This document shows, one piece after another, positions 35,813 through 44,793 of a stretch of 64,000 bases of DNA (positions are counted from its first letter, which is position 1; each line of letters opens with the position of its first letter). The DNA comes from Sipunculus nudus. Its lineage: Eukaryota > Annelida > Sipuncula > Golfingiida > Sipunculidae. Where the stretch lies: positions 6,869,900 to 6,933,899 of the forward strand of contig CM049322.1 in the NCBI GenBank assembly GCA_026874595.1, given 5' to 3'. The translations under genes were made by a program, and so were the position numbers. Below the pieces are notes generated by a model, which saw only the letters and a list, made by a program, of their open reading frames with translations, searched no databases and was not told the origin of the DNA.

Positions 35813-36330
35813 TGCGAAGCCTAGGATTCTCAATCAACTTGCAACAAATTTTCAGGGCATCAAAATAAACCCAATGGTATGACTCTATCCTTGCCGGAGA
35901 ATAGACTGCAAGATTTTGAGACAAGGCTTAGGTGCTTCTCAGTCAGATCAACAGGAACTACAGTCTTTTTCGGGAAAACCCAACTTGGCTTCCCAGGTAG
36001 GCAAGGGAGGTAGAACTTACCTCAGACGGATTCTAGATTGTATAAAATAATAGAGCCGGCCTCATGACATGGCGACAGTGTCGTCTATTGTCTAGCGGGA
36101 CAAAACCTGGTGGCTCTCCCTAAAGAGGACTTTAATGAGAGTTACTTGATCAAGCGACCCATCGTGTAGCACGCTGTGTTTACTGATGCGTCTAAAAAAG
36201 GCTATAGGTTTTTATATGGTCATAATTGGGGTAATGTTACTGTCCCTCAATACCTGCCACTTGCACCCGACGTCCATGTTAACTGTTAAGAAACCTTTTC
36301 GGTTGTTTTCGCGGCAAATCGCTGGGCTGA
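35813..36330 (+). pseudogene. DIRS-type RNase H fragment, second locus
   Basis: This aligns at nucleotide level with 5,895-6,405: ttctcaatcaactt against ttctcgatcaactt, acctcagacggattctagat against acatcagacggattatagat, gatgcgtctaaa, tatatggtcat and actgtt/actgtaaagaaac in the same order. The translation retains the TDASKKG-type start of RNase H and GHNWGNVTV. It joins the copia RNase H remnant at its left edge without a visible spacer. Stops and a frameshift prevent function. The longest open frame here is 74 codons. Confidence 0.85.
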
Positions 36331-36429
36331 GTGATGGGCTAACTCGACCGTTACAGTATCCACTGATAAGGCAACAACGGATGCATGACGAAGGAAGGGC
36401 TCTTGCATAAATCCATTCGTTATAGAAGC

Positions 36430-37140
36430 ACTCCGATTCCCTTTAGGCTCCTAGTTGTTTTTAATATCGAAATATGCGTCCATTTTATACCAGGGTAATA
36501 AAACTTACTCCCTTATGCTATTTCCAGTTTACAACAGCCTGGTCTAATTCCCCGTTTATCGTCCCTTCGGATATTCCCTTTGGTTGAATTTTGTTTCGTT
36601 GAATTTCTGCGTACCAGATGTCAACCATGGCTCATATTTCTTTCCAAATGAGCTCCGGTAGCTGTTCCACTAGATCATGAACTGGACATCGTCCACGTTC
36701 GAGGAATCAACGAAAACGTACTATAGAAACCATCTAAAGACCTATACAGATTTTTGTAAGCATTGAGCAACCAATCTATTTCGGTATCAACTACTACGTT
36801 ATGTCGTTTTATCTCTATCTCGCTTAATACATTTCTGTCGTTCGGTTGCTGGATCAGGAATATGGTTCGCCAAACCTCCTAGCAGACAATTGGATACTGG
36901 GCTAGTTTTTTCAAAGGTAGGAGCAATCATGTACCGCCAAGAAAACTTCAAATAACGCCATACACTGAGTTTGCTATCCGCAACACTGTCAATTTTTACA
37001 ATCCTATCTAAGCCCCATTTTGGGATATTTGCTTATTTTTGTTTTACTGTCTATTACGTCTATTACATTAGGCCAACGCAATAGTCGTCCTTCGACCAGA
37101 CTAAACTTCTGATTCCAAGCGGCATCATACCTCAACCATG
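36430..37140 (-). pseudogene. Reverse-strand DIRS gag-like fragment, second locus
   Basis: The minus strand reads RYDAAWNQKFSLVEGRLLRW (~37,110-37,050), then YPKMGLDRIVKIDSVA and LKFSWRYMIAPTFEKTS. The right half is the nucleotide homologue of 9,157-9,435. The YDxxWxQKF pattern fits the DIRS gag motif, but the assignment is not certain. As at the first locus, it lies tail-to-tail with plus-strand DIRS pol sequence. Confidence 0.45.
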
Positions 37141-38439
37141 GGGCCTTCGATTAAACCGAGCACAGCCGAACTGCCTTAGCGGTCACTCAACCTCAAACAC
37201 TTCTTTTGTTCATATGAATAATACTTGCTTTCAGTGAGGGATCTGAGCCTGTCGGACCTTATATTAGAACGAGGCTCTCACCCATGTGCGTGGTCAGTAA
37301 AAGAGAAAAACACATGTTTCTCGCTTTATGAAATGGAGAGTTCAACCTAGGAGGATAAATGACAAAACCTAATTCAAGGTCCCTATTTCAGGAACAGACG
37401 TGGGGTGGGGAAGGGTGGAGTGGTGTCGGGGTTTCAGGCCTCAAAATTTGTCTGATACGATGAAAAAGACTTGCGGTGGCTGAAAAAGGGATACGGACCC
37501 TCTGGAGTCCCGTCGGGTCCGCTTCTGCTACTAACGAGGTATGCATATTTCTGTTTCTTTCTTCAGGAACAGTTTTCTTGCAACGTACATTTAATCAATC
37601 TTTCATGTGTTCTTTACATCAACCTTATTTTTATACGTCCAACGATAGAATCCAGTCATATATCATCGAAACCTGAATGCCCCCGCGTCTCATTGCGGTT
37701 CGTAATGTAAACAGCATCACTGACCAGGTCTTCAAGGTAAACATACCGATGTATTAATTTCTTGACACGAGGACAACCCCACAAAATAAATGTAAAAAAA
37801 AATAGTTATACATATCTTACTGAGACAGTTTCCCACTGAAAACCTTTATTTTCTGTTAACTTTTAGAAAAAAAAATAGTCAACATTCACATCCCAGTTAA
37901 TATATCTCCCCAACCCCGGTAATTAGCCCAGTATACCGGGTTTATCAGCTAGTTTAATATAATACCATTTACCAAAAATTTGGAATCTAAATTTTTGACT
38001 TATTGTTTTACAACAGTTTTTATATTTTTTTTTAAACTAGCATGGCGCAGATGCGTCTAGACACAGAAATAAATTTTAATGAATTTGTAATTCTGGCTCA
38101 CTAAATAGATTGTCACCAAATTATGTACTACTAACATTTGCCACTTGTGTTTGTGTTTTTGGTGTCTGTATTTTTCCCCGATTTAATTTGGAATTTCTTT
38201 ACTAGTAAACTTATTATAAAAAGTCCTGGTTGGTGAAGGGACACCTTTACCTCCATGAGTCTCTGTCACGACAAGTATTTATCATTTTACTCATACATTG
38301 CTTACGTAAGTAAGTCTCATATCATTGACAGGCTAACTATTCTGTGAAATCCTGCACGGGTCCTACGTCTAATAGCTACATGCCCTGCATTTTGGCGACC
38401 AATCGATATCCAAAGACAGTTTTAGAACAAGGACTGTTC
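37141..38439. other. Non-coding stretch
   Basis: No gene recognised. The part nearest 38,400 may be the decayed RNase H end of the minus-strand gypsy element. A short less AT-rich patch lies at 37,390-37,540. Confidence 0.4.
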
Positions 38440-39247
38440 TTTGGCTTAACCTTTCCTTTGGTGTTCCTTGGAAAAGTCATAACGGTTGGGGATATGAGAG
38501 CTTGCTTGCATTGAACAAAAGCGACAGTATGCTCTTGTTTCCACTGAAATCTCTAGTTCATTGTGGTTGATTTGCTCAAAGGTTCTGCGATGTGAAAAAA
38601 AAATTGGAATGCTTTTGCGATAGTGGTTGGCCATTAAAAATGATCGGACTCCTTTGACGGAGGTGGGTGGCGAGATTGGAGGATAACCTCCTTTTTTCAG
38701 CGTCTGCTTGGCTGCCATTATATGTAATAACAAACTTAGCATCTTAACTTCATGGCCAGCAAAACAGCACTTGTTCGGCTTAAGCTTCAATTTTGCCGCA
38801 CAGAGTAGCTTAAGTACAGCTTCTACGTGATGTTTGTGGGTATAGATATCACTACTATAAATGATGATATCATCAATATACACTAGGACGCATTCTCCTG
38901 AGAGGTCTTTCAGGACAGTTTCTAGCACGCGTTGAAACACACTAGGTGCTTTTGCCAAACTGAAGAGAGTGGTTATTAACTGGCCCAGATTACATGTGAA
39001 ATCAGTTTTCTCTGCGTCTGCGGGATGGATTTTGAGCTGATGATAGCCACTGCATAAATCTAAGGTTGAAGAGATCGTGCTCCCGCCTGATTGAGGATTT
39101 CGTCGATTCTAGGCAGGGATACCGATCCCATTTTGTAACGTCATTTAGTCTCCGATAATCTACACAAAATTGCGTGTCAATTCTTTTGGTGAGAGGAGCC
39201 CTGTACACTCGCTGGTAGCTAGGCAGGCCGGCTGTTTCAATACACAT
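38440..39247 (-). pseudogene. Ty3/gypsy reverse transcriptase remnant
   Basis: Reading from high to low coordinates, the RT opens with RVYRAPLTKRIDTQFCVDYR and RRLNDVTKW (39,247-39,110). After one frameshift it gives LPRIDEILNQAGA and KIHPADAEKTDF. The main block is open for 170 codons (38,958-38,446). It contains MAKAPSVFQRVLETVLKDL, an intact VLVYIDDIIIYSSD active site (~38,890-38,850), LKLKPNKCCFAGHEV, and PTSVKGVRSFL in the thumb, then EHTVAFVQCKQALISP-type connection sequence in another frame. It is unusually well preserved compared with the other elements here. The match fades before RNase H aspartates are reached, so the 3' part is lost. Confidence 0.92.
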
Positions 39248-39312
39248 CTGGAAGAGGTTGCAAAATTAGCTCGGGTCACTCGGACCAGAGAAAACATCGG
39301 CGTATTTGCAGA

Positions 39313-39790
39313 TTACAGTATTTGTGTCTGTATGTTCTCAGAAGGGTAAGTTTGATCTAAACCTGCTATGCCTTGGTCACTGCCGGTGAAAATGGGCCGG
39401 TGTTGGTTAAACCAGGGCATTGTGTTGTGAAGGAAGTCCAATTTAGCCCGGCTCAAGAGAAAATTGTCCGTCCCCAAAATCATATGATTAGGCTTAGTTT
39501 CTACCACATAGAATTGCAGGTTACAGACCCCATCGTCAGATGTTTCAGCTGGGCTTAACATAGTTAAAGGTTGTCCAGTGACAGCTTTGGCCAGCATCAG
39601 GGGGAAAGAATGCGCGCCGTTCTGTGCTTTCACTTCACCCCATGGGCAATCAAAACAGTCCACTTGTGTGTCAACATTGTGTGCTTCAACATCAGTACTG
39701 AAGCGGTTAAGTACGGCTTCGAGCTGTCTTGGTTACCACTTCCAAGATGATTCGGTTATCCTTAGGTTATTGTTTTGCCGAATCAATTGC
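39313..39790 (-). pseudogene. Ty3/gypsy protease region remnant
   Basis: A 116-codon frame (39,663-39,313) lies immediately upstream of the RT. It reads VCNLQFYVVETKP followed by MILGTDNFLLSRAKLDF. The ILGTDFL-type segment is the conserved C-terminal part of gypsy aspartic proteases. The DTGA catalytic triad is not visible, so the front of the domain is missing or mutated. Its place between a gag-side frame and RT supports the assignment. Confidence 0.7.
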
Positions 39791-40046
39791 TTTTACCAGG
39801 TTTTAAGGAGCTTAGGAGAGGAGCCGTCAAAATTCGCTGAATAGAAATTCGCTGAATAAGATCATATACTAACTTTGATCGCCTGCGGTCTGCCTGTTCT
39901 CGCTTCTTTGCCTCTGCATCAGCTACAAATAGCCGTTCGAGTGATGAAATGAACCTTTTAAGTTTGTCCATCTGATCTGGGTGTATAACTACCGGGTATG
40001 CAAAAACTAGTGTTGGTGAATCTGGGCGAGTCCCTGAGTGCGACAT
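39783..40046 (-). pseudogene. Possible gypsy gag-side fragment
   Basis: An 87-codon frame starts MSHSGTRPDSPTLVFAYPVV, is charged, and includes a predicted helical DAEAKKREQADRRRSK segment. It lies directly upstream of the protease remnant on the same strand, so it is plausibly the start of gag with most of gag deleted. Just upstream, near 40,070, the minus strand has tggcgagggaatc, which could be a tRNA primer-binding site after a 5' LTR. Neither point is proven. Confidence 0.4.
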
Positions 40047-40429
40047 GTTCTGAAGTAAACGATGAAGATTCCCTCGCCACCGTAAGTTGTCAAGGAAACA
40101 CGCAAAAGTGGGTTACAGAGATACGTGGTTAATTTGCAATATAAATCGTGGCAGCTACGCGTTACATATTATACAGTCAGGATTAAACCAAAATGATGTG
40201 TGAATTGCTTTGTAATGGCGATTGATATAAGTGTACAGGTCTATACAAAAATACATACATAACAACAGAAGCCTGCACAAAGAGAACATTCATATAGATT
40301 AAACCATTCACGGTTGAAGTACAAACTGTACACGGTTGTGTTGGAATATAATGTTACATACACAAATTCGTAGCAATAAGGTGAACAGAACATATCTTAA
40401 GAAATTACTGAATAAAAGTAAGGTACAAG

Positions 40430-40432
<3 letters not shown>

Positions 40433-40469
<37 letters not shown>
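40433..40469. repeat. (AT)n microsatellite
   Basis: A TA dinucleotide run of about 37 bases. Confidence 0.95.
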
Positions 40470-40472
<3 letters not shown>

Positions 40473-40727
40473 CATATCAATATTCTGCATACCACACATA
40501 TTAAAGACGAATTATTAATACATAATAATAAATAGCACGAATGTCTGACGGAGCGTATAAAAATATATATGCAAAATTTTACAGTACTATGCAGAGAATA
40601 TTTACACATATACATGCACAAGGAAAATAAAACAACGGGATTTTCTATATAAACTTATTCACAGAATTATTGCTCACAACAAATGGATACACAAAATGAT
40701 TAATCGATATGCATATATTGTAATGAC

Positions 40728-40813
40728 GTAATGAAGAAAAAACTTAATCAATAAAATCAAGACATGTAAAGTAATGAAGAAAAAACTTTATCAATAAAAT
40801 CAAGACATGTAAA
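40728..40813 (+). repeat. 43-bp tandem duplication
   Basis: Two adjacent 43-base copies starting gtaatgaagaaaaaactt at 40,728 and 40,771, differing at one position. This is a recent local duplication. Confidence 0.95.
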
Positions 40814-41322
40814 GTAGTGAAATATTCTATTCTGTAATTTTAATGAAAAACAAATTAATCAGAGCATGTTGCATGCCAGATATTATATCCATCATACCAA
40901 ATGGAAGGAAGAAAATATTCCTTTCTTCATATTAAAGATAATGCTTATCAGATATTTAAACATAGAAAGGTATTGGACAACCAATCCGAATTCAATTGAT
41001 GATATTAAATGGAGAAGTTAGTCACTGCAATAAAAAATCAGCGGTAATGCATATAAAAAAGCACTTCTCTAGAAGGACTGTTTTTTTAATAACCACTTTT
41101 TTTATCAATAAATAAAATATGTTCATATATCTCTCCAATTAATTGTTATATTGATTCTCTATTATTAATATACGGTTAAAACACTAATGATATGATCTAT
41201 AACCTTAACTGTAAATTTTGATAAAGTTTTATGTGCGCCGGACAAAAAAAATCGTTTTGGTATAAATATATATTTCCTCAAGCGTTGCGCGTCGCATATA
41301 TGAATTCACTACTTTGCGAAAA

Positions 41323-41328
<6 letters not shown>

Positions 41329-41369
<41 letters not shown>
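41329..41369. repeat. (AT)n microsatellite
   Basis: A TA dinucleotide run of about 41 bases. Confidence 0.95.
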
Positions 41370-41372
<3 letters not shown>

Positions 41373-41759
41373 TGTATTCACTGTATACATTCAAATCTGT
41401 TATTGTATTGATAATTTTTCAATAATATATCCGGGAATCGCATCGATGATGAAACGGTAAAACAATACCAAAACACGTACTACATGCACTGTGATATATT
41501 CCCGGGGGGGGGGGGGGGGGACAAACTTTGAACAACTCTTGCATAAAAGCGTTTCTATATGCTTTTTGTGTCCGTGATCAACAGGTATTGTTGTAGAATG
41601 TTATATTATCCCTAGAAATATTAATATTTTCTAAATTTATATCAACTGGGTTTTTGTGTTCCTGATTCGCACTCTCAGTGGCATTAAACCAACATGATCA
41701 ACATGATCACGTTTTGTTGGCATATCACAATTAAATGTGAAGCATTTATCTATACCATT
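41370..41759. other. Spacer with 17-base poly(G) run
   Basis: A 17-base G run lies at 41,504-41,520. Otherwise AT-rich and unrecognised. The LINE on the minus strand should continue into RT here but no RT motif is visible. Confidence 0.5.
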
Positions 41760-42435
41760 TCATAAGCACAATATTGTGATTATAGGCAATCGATGGTCAT
41801 CTATAATTCTCACATGACAAATTGATTCGCTTGAGCAGATGCCGTGATTAAGATTGGAGGTTACCTCTCCTTCATTATTCCTGTACGTATAATCGAGCAG
41901 AACCTGCGGGCTATTCCTAGCAAAATATAGATTGTTAATAGAACAGAAGTGGTATAAGTACATTGTATGGCTGTTATGCCTGCATAAGTCGACATTACAG
42001 TTAGAAGAAATAGTAATATGATTCGCATTGTAAATTTCGAGTGCTTGCTGAAGCTTACTTAAGGTGTTAAGAAATTCCTCGTTAACATCATTTTTGTCAC
42101 GATTATCACGGCAAGTATACACAAATTAATATCACAGTAGAATCACCAGAGGGATACTGCACATAAGCTATTTGACCCCAGATTAAGTGCCTTGGTACAG
42201 GCAGAGAGTGTTTGGTGTCATAGTGTGGCCACTTCTCCATGTGGTAGACCATAGAGTATATGTCTATGTTATCAATACCTGTTTGAGCTGTAAACATATA
42301 ATTATCATGAATAGAAACTGGAACCGATTTTCTTCCCTTAATCATCCGTATCTCCTTGAAAAAAGATTACATCTGCAATATGTTCATCGATTGGTGTTTC
42401 GATATATTACCTTTTTTTATTATTAACTATACCCA
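41760..42435 (-). pseudogene. LINE apurinic-type endonuclease remnant
   Basis: This is the endonuclease domain that would nick target DNA in a CR1/Jockey-group non-LTR element. From high to low coordinates it reads HIADVIFFQG (~42,390), DIYSMVYHMEKW (~42,260), VILICVYLP (to 42,106), and then a 120-codon open frame (42,122-41,760). That frame includes NVDLCRHNSHTMYLYHFCSI, YTYRNNEGEVTSNLNH and the end motif IDDHRLPI. Compared with the family, the GDFN box reads SNCN and the SxIDH segment reads SNLNH, so two catalytic aspartates are lost. The final histidine motif (SDH-like DDH) is kept. The RT that should follow is absent, so the element is truncated at its 3' side, the opposite of ordinary 5' truncation. 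Confidence 0.82.
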
Positions 42436-42479
42436 TTGGGTTATATAATATCATTTTTTTATGACATCAATTTTTTTTT

Positions 42480-43550
42480 CAGACTTTTGACATAGCAATA
42501 AGATTTACGGAGGTTTCATTTGCAGATTTTTTTATCCGGGTATTCTCTCCTTATAAAGATTTTTCTGCACCCGATTCCAGTCGGTCAAAATGCCTCACCT
42601 CTACTTTTTCCAGACCAGTAACACTTATCTTAAACTTATACGATTTTATTAATGAATCATCATGTAATACTTGCTCAATACCCATTACATTTACTCCGTT
42701 AAGAATCATCTATCATCTACGTTATAACTTACAGTTCTTGAACCATATTTTATCGTGTTGTAATCCTTCTTACCGATAACCGTAGGCTTTTTAGGTCTTA
42801 TTTGTCGTTTTTTTACAGCCTTCTGAAATAGGAAACCGTCGTTTTCAGGGTGGGGTGCATCAGTTTCAGGTAAGGTGTTGCTTCATTTTCCGTAGAGAAT
42901 TTATTCATATCTGTAAGCCTGTGAATAAATCCTGGGCTTCCTCTTACCACGTCGCTGAGTAGCCTGCGTGAGGATGAGGAAGTAGTGTCATGAAGTGACT
43001 GGCCTCAGCCTACCTCTTTCTGCTCATGAGTATCGGCCCTGTATTTTTCAACGTTGGATAGTTCCTGGAGCACATTCGCAGTAAGAGCTGCAAATGAATC
43101 AGAAGTTTGCTCTGATCTTATTCTACCAACTAAAGTCCATGGTCTAATTTGATTATCATGTCCAGGATTACTCAATGTTCCATCTGTTCGGGTGTATACC
43201 TTTGCAATCCTTCACGGTCACGTGCGCCAAAACTTGAGAATATGACAATTTTCTTGTCCAGTTTCTGAAAGGCAGATAGGATATCCCCTGCATCTGCTTC
43301 TTTTTCTGTTATAGAACCTGATGTTAATCTACTCGGCTGTATTTCCGTATTACCAATTTTCCATAGCGGTGTCTTCGCTGTGCAGATTTAATTTCTCTCG
43401 TAAAATCTAAAAAAAACGACGACACGAAAATTTTCCGCCAAAGACCTCTGTATGTAGTATTGCCTATATAAAATTCCCTTGTTTTACCTTCATTAGCTGT
43501 GTTTCCTTCGGTTTGGTTTCCTCCCAGGGTTTGCTGGTTCATCCGCATTA
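42480..43550 (-). pseudogene. LINE ORF1 remnant
   Basis: ORF1 of the LINE whose endonuclease lies at 42,435-41,760 on the same strand. A 74-codon frame (43,548-43,324) is followed by RDREGLQRYTPEQMEH (~43,235-43,185), resembling the segment before the coiled coil in ORF1 of CR1-group elements, and by a leucine-rich stretch. The C-terminal RRM-like part reads GVNVMGIEQVLHDDSLIKSY (~42,715-42,640), then PTGIGCRKIFIRRE. The expected WPxGI tryptophan codon is a stop (tga, near 42,585). Several stops and frameshifts are present. ORF1 proteins of this kind bind RNA as nucleic-acid chaperones. Presence of both ORF1 and endonuclease shows an initially near full-length insertion. Confidence 0.65.
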
Positions 43551-43693
43551 TTTTGGGTTAACTTTGTCCTTACTTTGCTGGCTGCTGAGATATTTTGTAT
43601 TTACCATTGGCAATTTTCAATGGCATAGTCTAAGCAATACAGGTCTTCATCTATAAGGTGTTCTGCACATTTCTTTCGCTGATTGCAATTCGA

Positions 43694-43697
<4 letters not shown>

Positions 43698-43742
<45 letters not shown>
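43698..43742. repeat. Compound (CA)n(TA)n microsatellite
   Basis: About 22 bases of CA repeat pass directly into about 22 bases of TA repeat. Confidence 0.95.
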
Positions 43743-43854
43743 ATCAAACATGATATCAAACATGATATGTATATTGTATATTGACACGCTCAGGTTATAC
43801 CATAGAGCACTTTGCCATCAGTGCATTGCAAACACCCTAGAAAGAACAATTGTA

Positions 43855-43856
43855 TA

Positions 43857-43891
<35 letters not shown>
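43855..43891. repeat. (AT)n microsatellite
   Basis: TA dinucleotide run with one break. Confidence 0.92.
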
Positions 43892-43894
<3 letters not shown>

Positions 43895-44597
43895 ATTTGT
43901 AGCAAATATTCTCTATTAATATGGTATTAACAACATTTCTGTAGTTTATTACTTTATTTTTCACCAACCACTCCAAATAAAGCGAGGTGCTGCTGGGCGA
44001 TTACACAAGGGATTCACGGTGGTTGCTATAGCAACGACAATAGGCCCCGATGAAAAGCTCGAGATTTGCCGAAATTCAAACAGTTGTCTGACAAACCTTG
44101 ATCTGTGTGATAGTCCTTTTAACACACCATCTATTGCGCTACAATTTTTTCGTTGAAATCTTCTTCTCATCCTTAAAAAAAACAAATAAATGTGCCCCAT
44201 TTGATGCGTATCCATAAGCTCACATCCGTTTGCATAAAATGATAGTTATGGCTTCATCTCCACTCATGTTCCATTAATAATAAGTTGTCCGTGCCAAAAG
44301 GGTGTTTTCTGGTCCTGATAGTGCGCTTACCTCTTTTGTTGTCGTGCTCTTCTTTTGAGTTATAATGTTTAGTCTTCATGTAGCCGAAAACCATTCCTAG
44401 CTACTTTGTTACTTTAAGTTATTCAGGGAAGATTTAACGAGGAGCTTCCTGAATGTTCTGTTGTGCATGCATTCTATTATTCTACCACGGCCCAATGCGT
44501 TGTTTACTGCAGCGGTGTGCTGGTTATATATTTTGGATGATTCCTGCCTTGGATTTTCCCTCAGCCTGGATTAGTCTATTATTTGCGATAATGCCTG

Positions 44598-44645
44598 TCT
44601 CTCCCTGTACCTCTTTCACCCCGTCCCTGTACCTCTTCACCCCGA
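44598..44645 (+). repeat. ~22-bp tandem duplication
   Basis: Two adjacent copies of ccctgtacctcttcacccc, one with an extra t. Confidence 0.85.
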
Positions 44646-44718
44646 CGCACCGAACATTGAATTTTTATGAGTACTGTTCCAATTCGCTGAGTATTGTCAT
44701 ACAATCATGTTTCAAGTT

Positions 44719-44793
44719 AACAAACTCGCTTGTTTTTACCGAAATTCTCTTTTATTACAAACTCGCTTGTTTTTACCGAAATTCTCTTTTGTT
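44719..44793 (+). repeat. ~38-bp tandem duplication
   Basis: Two adjacent copies of a unit beginning acaaactcgcttgttttt and ending gaaattctctttt, essentially identical and therefore recent. Confidence 0.9.

Larger units (their letters stand above)
40047..41328. other. AT-rich stretch with microsatellite and short duplication
   Basis: No gene recognised apart from the listed simple repeats. The left end could be a decayed LTR of the minus-strand gypsy element. Confidence 0.45.

Noticed and set aside
37541-37575. Tiny intron (gtatgc ... ttcttcag) in a short frame
   Set aside because: The interval is only ~30 bases and no coding homology flanks it, so the splice-like ends are probably chance.
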